Shown in pieces: positions 1 through 5,856 of a DNA stretch of 12,464 nucleotides; position 1 is the stretch's first letter; every line of letters begins with the position of its first letter. Source of the stretch: Bacteroidota bacterium (GTDB lineage Bacteria > Bacteroidota > Bacteroidia > Flavobacteriales_D > Crocinitomicaceae); the NCBI GenBank assembly GCA_006226555.1, contig SBGS01000219.1, positions 1 through 12,464 of the forward strand. Direction: 5' to 3'. The notes beneath the pieces are model-generated. The model saw only the letters and a list, made by a program, of their open reading frames with translations. It did not search any database and was not told where the DNA came from. The position numbers and the translations under genes are program-made.

Positions 1-521
1 TCCAAATGAGTTATCGAATCATCATCGACAATTTTTAGACCCTTTGTATGACTGATTGCAATTCTATTTGACTTTTTATTTTGTAACAGAGAGCTAGATA
101 GGTTCTTTAGCGACTCATAATAAACGTCATAGTTCTCCGGCGCATTCTTAAATACAGTTGATGTCTCTTTAAGTCGGTCTACAGCATTTCTTAACTCATC
201 GATATCGATTGGTTTAAGAAGATAATACACGGCACTTGCATTAAATGCGCGAATGGCATAGTCCTTAAATGCCGTAACAAAAACCACTAAAAAATTCTTA
301 TGTTCGATTTCCTCCAAAAGTTCGAACCCTTCCGCTCCGGATGGCATTCGAATATCAAGAAAAACAACATCCGGATCTGATGATTCAATGATCGCCTTAG
401 CCTGATCTTTTCTGGAAGCTTCCCCTATCACTTCGATTTCAGGACAGTATTCCTCGAGAAGCATGATCAGATTTTTTCTAGCAAAATCTTCGTCATCAAC
501 AACAATAGCTCTAAGTTTCAT
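1..521 (-). CDS. LytTR-family response regulator, N-terminal part (cut by window edge)
   Basis: Cytoplasmic two-component response regulator; 173 codons are visible and the C-terminus lies outside the window. The receiver domain covers about residues 2-120: acidic pair D9/D10, phospho-acceptor D56 in the FLDIRMP motif, T83 in FVTAF, and K103 in LLKPI. The segment AIRAFNASAVYYLLKPI is typical of LytTR/AlgR-type receivers. From about residue 152 (RIAISHTKGLKIVDDDSI) the beginning of a LytTR DNA-binding domain is visible. The start chosen is ATG at 521; an in-frame ATG at 527 would add two residues (MLMKL...). No Shine-Dalgarno sequence is seen, as is usual in Bacteroidota. No histidine kinase is encoded in the window, so the partner is unknown; in this family it is often a membrane-bound 7TMR or LytS-type kinase gene next door. 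The call is firm for the receiver and good for the LytTR class. Confidence 0.9.
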   Translation of the reverse strand, partial: MKLRAIVVDDEDFARKNLIMLLEEYCPEIEVIGEASRKDQAKAIIESSDPDVVFLDIRMPSGAEGFELLEEIEHKNFLVVFVTAFKDYAIRAFNASAVYYLLKPIDIDELRNAVDRLKETSTVFKNAPENYDVYYESLKNLSSSLLQNKKSNRIAISHTKGLKIVDDDSITHL

Positions 522-659
522 AAGCATGGTTTTAATGAAAGATAAAAAAGAATTTTTATCGTGCTATCTCCCATTCGATATCTGAAACCTATGTATTGAC
601 CCTTTATTACAGAAAATCGGACGGACAATAAATGAAGGCTACCGTTTAAGTTTTTTCCC

Positions 660-690
660 TTGAGGTTTAAATCCTCTCTACTTAAATTTG
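660..690 (+). promoter_or_regulatory. Candidate Bacteroidota promoter (TTG-N20-TAAATTTG)
   Basis: TTG at 660-662 is followed after 20 nt by TAAATTTG at 683-690, a full match to the Bacteroidota -33/-7 consensus. No recognised plus-strand gene follows. Transcription would start near 695 and run antisense into the 3' end of the alpha/beta hydrolase. An 18-codon ORF (713-769, beginning ATGAAAAAT) lies directly downstream. In AT-rich DNA such a match can arise by chance. Confidence 0.35.
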
Positions 691-765
691 AGTTAATGCT
701 AAACGATATACCATGAAAAATTCTACTCAACCTTTATTTATTTGGATCTTTATTGATAGTGGTAA

Positions 766-1494
766 TTAATGCATAATTGCATCATTTAATAGCTCTATTA
801 TTCTTTCTCTGCATTCCGTATGCGACATGTGTCCTGAGTCGACAACCATTGGATGATTCCAGCCTTTTGTTGCTTCCATCATTTGATCGATGGGAACAAT
901 ATTATCGTTCTTACCTTGTATGATCATTATTTCTCTCGATTCATTTCTAAGGTAATCTGTATTGTCATTTCGATTCGACATAGCAATAGATGCGATCGCA
1001 ATCGCATCTGGGGACATTTTTTCTGCAGCCATAATAAGTTGCTCTATTTCAGTTAAAAAAGCAGCTTTATCCCCAAATAAATTTGGAATCGCGGTTTCCA
1101 GAAATAATTTTTTTTGATTGTACACGATCTCCGCTACTCTTCGACGATCTTCCTTCTTAAGATAAGAATCTGACCAGAAATTAGAATTCAACAGGACAAG
1201 CTTGTCCGACTGATCGATCATTTTAAAGAGTTCGATGGCAATGTAGCCTCCCATGGAGTGACCTACGATCGCATTCGGAATGACCCCTTCTCTGTTCAAA
1301 GTATCTTTGATCTCATGTGCAAGTTCCTCAATGGACCTGTAAACGAACAAAGGCTCTTCACCGTGACCAGGAATCTCTATTATAACCATTCGAAATTCAT
1401 CTGGCGTGATGAAATTCCACATCGATCTATCCTCCAAAAATCCATGAATGAACAGCACTATCTGTTCACCTTCGCCTTCCAGATAGATTTTCAT
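766..1494 (-). CDS. Alpha/beta hydrolase fold protein
   Basis: Cytoplasmic alpha/beta hydrolase of 242 residues; no signal peptide. The canonical elements are in order: oxyanion-hole loop HGF at 17-19, nucleophile elbow GHSMGG with Ser80, a likely catalytic Asp197 in GKNDNIVP, and catalytic His222 in GHMSHTE near the C-terminus. This resembles the MenH/BioH-like esterase or C-C hydrolase group, which shares the GHxxHxE ending. The substrate cannot be read from sequence, and no biotin or menaquinone genes are nearby to support either pathway. It starts 3 nt after the stop of the aminopeptidase P gene, so the two are almost certainly cotranscribed and may be translationally coupled. The cap region (about residues 105-175) is short and helical. 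Family confidence is high; specific function is unknown. Confidence 0.9.
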   Translation of the reverse strand: MKIYLEGEGEQIVLFIHGFLEDRSMWNFITPDEFRMVIIEIPGHGEEPLFVYRSIEELAHEIKDTLNREGVIPNAIVGHSMGGYIAIELFKMIDQSDKLVLLNSNFWSDSYLKKEDRRRVAEIVYNQKKLFLETAIPNLFGDKAAFLTEIEQLIMAAEKMSPDAIAIASIAMSNRNDNTDYLRNESREIMIIQGKNDNIVPIDQMMEATKGWNHPMVVDSGHMSHTECRERIIELLNDAIMH

Positions 1495-1497
1495 TAT

Positions 1498-2790
1498 TTA
1501 GGAGTTCATTATTTCCTCGATCTCATCTGCCTCAATTGGAATTTCTCTCATCAGATTGAATGGAGCTCCACTTTCCTGAACAACAAGATCGTCCTCAAGT
1601 CTTATCCCCAGGCCTTCCTCAGGAATATAGATCCCAGGCTCACAAGTGAACACCATACCTGCCTTGATAGGTTCATTCCATAAACCAACATCATGTGTAT
1701 CTAGACCAATAAAATGAGACGTTCCATGCATGAAGTATTTTTTATACGCCGGCCATTTTGGATCCTGATTTTTAATATCGGTTTGATCGATCAGACCTAG
1801 TCCCAAAAGCTCACTTTCCATCAGCTTACCAACTTCCTTGTGATATTCCGCCATCATCGTGCCCGGAACCAATAATTTCTGAGCAGCGTTCTTTACACGC
1901 AGTACGGCATTATAGACATCTTTTTGTCGAGCCGTGAATCTTCCGTTTACAGGAATACAACGTGTAAGGTCCGAAGCGTAATTCGCGTACTCAGCACCAA
2001 CATCCAAAAGGATCACATCACCATCCTTACATTCCTGATTATTCTCAATATAATGTAAAACACACGCGTTCTTACCTGATGCAATAATCGGCGTGTAGGC
2101 AAATCCCTTAGAACGGTTTCTGATGAATTCATGTATAAGCTCTGCCTCGATCTCATATTCCATCACCCCCGGCTTCACGAATTTCAAAAGACGTTCAAAT
2201 CCTTTCTTCGTGATATTGCACGCATTCTGCATCAGATCCAATTCAATTTTGTGCTTAACTGACCTTAATCGATGCATGATCGGAGCACTTTTTCTTACCT
2301 GGTGAGCAGGGAATTCCTTCTTCACCCATTCGATGAAGCGATCTTCTCTGGTCTGAACTTCCGTATTTGCACGCAAGTGTTCATTGGTATTCAGATAAAT
2401 ACTTGAGGCCTCAGCCATCAACTGTTTAAAAATTGTCTGAAATTGGTCTAGCCAGTAAACTGTTGAAATTCCAGCCGTTTCGAATGCTGCTTCCTTGGTT
2501 AACTTTTCTCCTTCCCAAATGGCAATATGCTCGTTTGTCTCTCTCAGAAACAAAATTTCTCTGTGATCCGGATTTGAGGCATCCGGGAAAAGCACAAGTA
2601 TACTTTCTTCCTGATCAACTCCTGATAGATAGAAGATATCCCTATGTTGTTGAAACGGGATGGTACTATCGGCACTGATCGGATAAATATCATTCGAATT
2701 GAATACAGCCAATGCACCTTTTTCCATTGACTTCATAAAACCGCTTCTGGCTGAGATAAACAACTCTTTATTTATTCTATCGTACTTCAT
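1498..2790 (-). CDS. pepP: Xaa-Pro aminopeptidase (aminopeptidase P, M24B)
   Basis: Cytoplasmic dinuclear-metal (usually Mn2+) peptidase that removes an N-terminal residue preceding proline. The 430-residue length matches E. coli PepP (about 440). Residues 1-165 form the N-terminal creatinase-like domain (FQQHRDIFYLSGVDQ at 47-60); residues 175-430 form the pita-bread catalytic domain. All five metal ligands are visible: D263 (LLDVGAEY), D274 (SDLTR), H359 (HGTSHFIG), E384 (CEPGIYIPEE) and E399 (GIRLEDD). The proton-shuttle and substrate histidines also seem present (H246 in VLHYIEN, H366 in LDTHDVG). It is the first gene of a minus-strand pair with the alpha/beta hydrolase. Its start lies 114 nt from a divergent plus-strand gene, with a 17-bp palindrome in between. 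Nothing suggests loss of activity. Confidence 0.96.
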   Translation of the reverse strand: MKYDRINKELFISARSGFMKSMEKGALAVFNSNDIYPISADSTIPFQQHRDIFYLSGVDQEESILVLFPDASNPDHREILFLRETNEHIAIWEGEKLTKEAAFETAGISTVYWLDQFQTIFKQLMAEASSIYLNTNEHLRANTEVQTREDRFIEWVKKEFPAHQVRKSAPIMHRLRSVKHKIELDLMQNACNITKKGFERLLKFVKPGVMEYEIEAELIHEFIRNRSKGFAYTPIIASGKNACVLHYIENNQECKDGDVILLDVGAEYANYASDLTRCIPVNGRFTARQKDVYNAVLRVKNAAQKLLVPGTMMAEYHKEVGKLMESELLGLGLIDQTDIKNQDPKWPAYKKYFMHGTSHFIGLDTHDVGLWNEPIKAGMVFTCEPGIYIPEEGLGIRLEDDLVVQESGAPFNLMREIPIEADEIEEIMNS

Positions 2791-2849
2791 GCTTTTCTTT
2801 TTGCTCGAAAATAGCCAATAATGACGAATTAATGGTGGAAAATTTATCT

Positions 2850-2866
2850 ACGTAAATAGTTTACGT
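2850..2866. promoter_or_regulatory. Perfect 17-bp inverted repeat in divergent promoter region (candidate operator)
   Basis: ACGTAAA-tag-TTTACGT: two perfect 7-nt arms around a 3-nt spacer, roughly midway in the 114-bp space between pepP (minus) and the 105-residue gene (plus). Size and symmetry fit a binding site for a dimeric regulator. About 12 nt downstream on the plus strand is AATATTTG (2878-2885), one mismatch from TAnnTTTG, so a bound protein would cover the upstream part of that promoter. The regulator is not identifiable. Confidence 0.45.
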
Positions 2867-2904
2867 TCTTCCTGATAAATATTTGTTCATCAAAACAAAA
2901 AGCT

Positions 2905-3222
2905 ATGACAACAAGTGCATACCCATTTCAGATCGACCGCATTTCATTCTTTGAAAATGACACCCAAGCGCAAATAGAAGTTCAGTTCATTGCTGATTCC
3001 CTTCGTTTTAATGGCGAATTGATCATGAACAATACCAGTTTAAATAAATTGATAAATGCCCTTATCGAGAAGTCTACCGACGTATTTTCACGTTTGAGCA
3101 GTTATGTATTACCGGGAGAGGGCAAACTTTTTGAAATTGACCTCAGAGACGACTTAAATAAACCCATTTTAAACATTGCTGACCTATCCGATCTAGGCGA
3201 ATTGAAACAAATTCGTGCATGA
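2905..3222 (+). CDS. Small conserved-looking protein of unknown function (105 aa)
   Basis: Not recognised. The 105-residue product is acidic, without signal peptide, Cys, His or a membrane segment, and is presumably cytoplasmic. The pattern suggests a compact alpha/beta fold: alternating strand-like stretches at residues 7-17 (FQIDRISFFEN) and 22-41 (IEVQFIADSLRFNGELI), a helix at about 44-63, and a further strand at about 74-80 (KLFEIDL). The frame is open to a TGA, codon use resembles that of neighbouring genes, and no convincing ORF lies opposite, so it is probably real. The start ATG at 2905 is followed by MTTSAYPFQI; no Shine-Dalgarno sequence is visible. It is divergent from pepP and lies 95 nt upstream of a lipoprotein gene on the same strand. 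No function is proposed. Confidence 0.65.
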   Translation: MTTSAYPFQIDRISFFENDTQAQIEVQFIADSLRFNGELIMNNTSLNKLINALIEKSTDVFSRLSSYVLPGEGKLFEIDLRDDLNKPILNIADLSDLGELKQIRA

Positions 3223-3317
3223 TTTTTAAATTAGAGCCAACCATGAGGTAACTATTTTCGTTATTTTCCGTAGATTAGTATTACTTTTATAGTATTCGCA
3301 CAACGAAACTACTGCAT

Positions 3318-3968
3318 ATGAAAAAAGTTATCATATTTTCTGGAGCCCTGTTTTTGACACTTGCTTCATGTATTAAGCACGAGGTTATTCCTGCTCCGGT
3401 ACCGATGGTTGATCTATATGCTCACTTCATTGGTGACTTCACACCTTCACAAGGTGGTACAGCAACTATTGAGCTGACTGAGAACGTTCTTGGTTACTCG
3501 AACAAAAGTGAGAAAGCAAAAGTGATTTTGCCTCCACCGTCTTTCAGTTCTGCTGTTTATTACTCTGAAATGTCATCATCACAGGCTGCAACTATGATCA
3601 AGGTAGGTTTGGGAAGCGTTTTGTGGGATGCATCTTCAGAAGCAGACCCAGGGTTGAGTACTTTCAATAGTTTCTTTGTTGCCAATGACCAACCTAATTA
3701 TTCTAACGGTGGCGCAAGTGGATTTGAAGTGATATACCGTGATGGTTATGGTGCTGTATGGACTTCTGATGAGTTTAGTGTAAATGCACAAGACGTTCAG
3801 TTCTACGACATCAAACAAGAATCAGACTCTACGGGAGATTACTCATTGTTCAGATGTAACTTCAACTGCTACGTGTACAGAACCTATTACGATGCTCAAC
3901 AAATGATGGACGTAACTGATTCTGTGAGAATCGACAACGCTGTTTACAGCGGTTGGTTTAAACGTTAG
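3318..3968 (+). CDS. Putative outer-membrane/periplasmic lipoprotein of unknown function
   Basis: A 216-residue protein with a clear lipoprotein signal: MKK, a hydrophobic stretch at 4-15 and the lipobox LASC with Cys18 as lipidation site. The residues after Cys18 are IKHE, giving no simple retention signal to read. The mature part is rich in Ser, Thr, Gly, Asp and aromatic residues with alternating hydrophobicity, suggesting an all-beta exported domain. Two further cysteines (C180, C184, in FRCNFNCYVY) are close together. No known enzymatic motif is recognised. Codon choice leans to C-ending codons for Tyr, Asn, Asp and Phe towards the end, which may mean high expression (inference). It is 95 nt after the preceding gene and 23 nt before the amidotransferase-like gene, so it may form an operon with the latter. 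The lipoprotein call is firm; function is unknown. Confidence 0.8.
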   Translation: MKKVIIFSGALFLTLASCIKHEVIPAPVPMVDLYAHFIGDFTPSQGGTATIELTENVLGYSNKSEKAKVILPPPSFSSAVYYSEMSSSQAATMIKVGLGSVLWDASSEADPGLSTFNSFFVANDQPNYSNGGASGFEVIYRDGYGAVWTSDEFSVNAQDVQFYDIKQESDSTGDYSLFRCNFNCYVYRTYYDAQQMMDVTDSVRIDNAVYSGWFKR

Positions 3969-3991
3969 TCACTTACTGCACATCCGTTAGG

Positions 3992-4678
3992 ATGGCGAAC
4001 GGAATCAAAATAGCGATAATCGGGGATTATAACTTTACGTATAATTCTCATCATGCAACAAATCTTGCAATCGATCACGCAGCCCATTTTCTGGAAACAG
4101 AGATTAGCTATTATTGGATCAAATTAAATGAAGCGGTCAAATTCAGACCACAACATTTTGATGAATACGATGGATTTCTCATTGCACCTGGTCCTTATAG
4201 CAATGAATTTTTTCTGAGTGGTTTTATTAGAGAATTGCTGAACAAAGGACTGCCAACGCTGATCACCGGTGATGGATACCGTCTAATGCTGGAGGTGCTC
4301 ATCAATTTATATCAGTTAAACACCAAGAAGGAAAAGTTGGTCTCTGACAATCTTGTTGATGGTGAACAGTTCGAGCGAATTACCGTTATTCCTTATTCAA
4401 AGGCATTTATTCATCTATACGAACATCACTCCAAAGTCGAGCTAAGCTCTACAAGATTTTCAATGTATCCTCAATTGATCGAATTGATGACAGAAAAACT
4501 AATTGACATCGAAGCATACAATCAATTTGAAGATCCGGAAGTTATTTCGCTAAAGAACCACTATTTCTTTGTAGCCACTGGATTCTGTCCGCAGATTTCC
4601 TCAACAAGAGAAATACCTCATCCAATCATGTATACCTTTGTCAAGGCCTGCCAGAACGTACAAGCCTCGGCAGTTTGA
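3992..4678 (+). CDS. Degenerate class I glutamine amidotransferase-like protein (CTP-synthase GATase type), catalytic Cys missing
   Basis: The 228-residue protein resembles stand-alone homologues of the CTP synthase GATase domain, often annotated as UTP-ammonia ligase-like. Landmarks: KIAIIGDYNFTYNSHHAT at 6-23, the FDEYDGFLIAPGPYS loop at 56-70 (the family has FDGxxxxPGSPY), and the C-terminal HYFFVATGFCPQ...HPIMYTFVKA at 190-219 (family HPFFVATLFQPE...HPLVxAFV). At the nucleophile elbow, where active members have GTCGGFQ, this protein has ITGDGYR (91-97), so the Cys position is Gly93. The late catalytic His-Pro-Glu region reads CPQ at 199-201. Glutaminase activity is therefore unlikely; a binding or regulatory role is inference. 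It lies 23 nt after the lipoprotein gene and meets rnhA tail-to-tail. The family call comes from remembered motifs and has not been aligned. Confidence 0.7.
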   Translation: MANGIKIAIIGDYNFTYNSHHATNLAIDHAAHFLETEISYYWIKLNEAVKFRPQHFDEYDGFLIAPGPYSNEFFLSGFIRELLNKGLPTLITGDGYRLMLEVLINLYQLNTKKEKLVSDNLVDGEQFERITVIPYSKAFIHLYEHHSKVELSSTRFSMYPQLIELMTEKLIDIEAYNQFEDPEVISLKNHYFFVATGFCPQISSTREIPHPIMYTFVKACQNVQASAV

Positions 4679-5152
4679 TCATAGTAACTTTTCCTGCTCA
4701 GCTTCGAAGAACTCATCAATAAGATGATGCTCAATATCCTCCGCAGCCCTAACAGCTAATTCGTCGCATCGTTCATTTTCCGGATGACCATTGTGCCCTT
4801 TAACCCAATGAAAGCGAATCTTGAACTTCTCATGTAAACGCAGATATCTCATCCAGAGATCACTATTCTTCTTTCCCTTAAAACCCTTACTTCTCCACGA
4901 AAAAACCCACCCTTGATTAACGGCATCAACAACATATTTAGAATCTGAAAAGATCTCTACCGGATGTTTATTGGTCTTGAGGGCTTCCAATGCCACAATA
5001 ACCGCAAGTAACTCCATTCTGTTGTTGGTGGTTTTACGGTAACCCTGACTCAGCTCCTTATCAATTCCATTGAATCTCAAAAGAACTCCATAGCCTCCCG
5101 GTCCGGGATTACCCTTAGCTGCACCGTCAGTATACACCTGAATTGTTTTCAC
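4679..5152 (-). CDS. rnhA: Ribonuclease HI
   Basis: Cytoplasmic endonuclease that degrades the RNA strand of RNA-DNA hybrids, such as Okazaki primers and R-loops. The 157-residue length matches E. coli RNase HI (155). All four catalytic acids are present: D9 (YTDGAAKGNPGPGG), E47 (NNRMELLAV), D70 (IFSDSKYVVDAV) and D130 (NERCDELA), together with the catalytic-loop His120 (WVKGHNGHPENERCD) and the basic handle region WRSKGFKGKKN at 86-96. The start is GTG at 5150-5152, giving MKTIQVYTDG: the codon before it is TGT, preceded by in-frame TAA, and the nearby ATG at 5154-5156 is out of frame. It is divergent from tetR across 89 bp. Its TGA stop directly abuts the stop of the convergent amidotransferase-like gene. 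Confidence 0.96.
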   Translation of the reverse strand: MKTIQVYTDGAAKGNPGPGGYGVLLRFNGIDKELSQGYRKTTNNRMELLAVIVALEALKTNKHPVEIFSDSKYVVDAVNQGWVFSWRSKGFKGKKNSDLWMRYLRLHEKFKIRFHWVKGHNGHPENERCDELAVRAAEDIEHHLIDEFFEAEQEKLL

Positions 5153-5155
5153 ACA

Positions 5156-5185
5156 TTAAAGTAACGTATAAAATTCCTAAAACAA
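5156..5185 (-). promoter_or_regulatory. Possible rnhA promoter (TTG-N19-TACTTTAA)
   Basis: On the minus strand TTG (5185-5183) is followed after 19 nt by TACTTTAA (5163-5156), which matches TAnnTTTG at six of eight positions counting the two free ones. It would put the start of transcription at or just before the GTG start codon, so the message would have almost no leader. The -33 element lies inside the left arm of the 5179-5222 palindrome. The -7 box is imperfect, so support is weak. Confidence 0.3.
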
Positions 5186-5222
5186 CGGAAACTTTTTTCA
5201 TGTTTTTCGTTTCCATTGTTTT
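5179..5222. promoter_or_regulatory. Large palindrome, likely TetR operator between rnhA and tetR
   Basis: Left arm AAAACAACGGAAAC (5179-5192) and right arm GTTTCCATTGTTTT (5209-5222) are reverse complements at 13 of 14 positions. The 16-nt middle is symmetric only at an exact CATG (5199-5202), which lies on the dyad axis. The site ends 7 nt before the tetR -7 box (5230-5237), covering its -33 region, and also overlaps the possible rnhA -33 element. Position and symmetry fit an operator for the adjacent TetR-family protein, perhaps binding as two dimers given the length; this is inference. No T-run placed as a terminator would require. Confidence 0.6.
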
Positions 5223-5229
5223 TTTCTAT

Positions 5230-5237
5230 TACATTTG
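5230..5237 (+). promoter_or_regulatory. -7 element TACATTTG of the tetR/efflux operon promoter
   Basis: TACATTTG matches the Bacteroidota -7 consensus TAnnTTTG exactly. A clear TTG at the usual 19-20 nt upstream is absent; TTTCG at 5205-5209 is the nearest. The tetR ATG begins only 4 nt after this box, so transcription would begin at or next to the start codon, implying a leaderless mRNA. Confidence 0.6.
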
Positions 5238-5241
5238 CGCC

Positions 5242-5856
5242 ATGGATGAAAAGAAAATTGACATACTTGAAAGAAGTACCGGCGTTTTTCTAAGACTTGG
5301 AATCAAGAGTGTTACCATGGATGATCTCGCCAGGGAGTTAGGCATCTCGAAAAAAACGATCTACAAATATTTTGCGGACAAAAATGAATTGGTGTCAACG
5401 ATCATTCGTTTTAAAGTAAATGAGGATTGCAATGCTGTAGCTGGATGCAAAACAAGTACAAATGCGATAGAGGAAATGTTTGTGGTGTCCGAGTTCATTA
5501 TGGAACAACTAAAGAACGTTACGCCAACCGTATTTTTTGATCTTAAAAAGTATCACCCTGAAGCATGGCAGATCATGGAGGATCACAAGTGGAATTTCGT
5601 TCGAAACCTCATTAAACAAAATATAGAAAGAGGGATTGAAGAAGGGATCTACCGTAAAAATGCTGATCCATTGATCTTATCCGGTCTTTATGTTTCTGCA
5701 ACAGACACCATTTTAAACAGCCAAATATTTCCTTGGCCACACTATAAGTTTCAGGATGTCTACATGCAAATGATCCTGAATCACCTTTTTGGTATTTCGA
5801 ACACGAAAGGAAGAGAATATTTAAAACAACGACTTAAAAACGAACACAATGATTAA
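5242..5856 (+). CDS. TetR/AcrR-family transcriptional regulator of the efflux operon
   Basis: A 204-residue cytoplasmic DNA-binding repressor. The N-terminal helix-turn-helix domain covers residues 5-50, with the typical VTMDDLARELGISKKTIYKYF signature at 24-44 and the following DKNEL. The C-terminal ligand-binding domain (about 60-190) is helical and variable. The start chosen is ATG at 5242: a longer open frame to 5143 exists, but it would run through rnhA's start, the palindrome and the promoter, and its extra 33 residues do not resemble a TetR N-terminus. It is the first gene of the tripartite pump operon; its last 8 nt (ATGATTAA) overlap the start of the tolC-like gene. By family precedent it represses itself and the pump genes and is released by a pump substrate; the ligand is unknown. 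The palindrome at 5179-5222 is the natural operator candidate. Confidence 0.92.
   Translation: MDEKKIDILERSTGVFLRLGIKSVTMDDLARELGISKKTIYKYFADKNELVSTIIRFKVNEDCNAVAGCKTSTNAIEEMFVVSEFIMEQLKNVTPTVFFDLKKYHPEAWQIMEDHKWNFVRNLIKQNIERGIEEGIYRKNADPLILSGLYVSATDTILNSQIFPWPHYKFQDVYMQMILNHLFGISNTKGREYLKQRLKNEHND

Noticed and set aside
518..730. 70-codon minus-strand ORF upstream of the response regulator
   Set aside because: It has no recognisable domain, overlaps the response-regulator start, and reads like translated AT-rich leader DNA.
1258..1683. 141-codon plus-strand ORF
   Set aside because: It spans the junction of the hydrolase and aminopeptidase P genes on the opposite strand, both of which have complete catalytic motifs; no domain is visible in the plus frame.
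5143..5241. 33-residue N-terminal extension of the TetR gene
   Set aside because: It would cross the rnhA start, the palindrome and the -7 box; a typical TetR N-terminus begins at ATG 5242.
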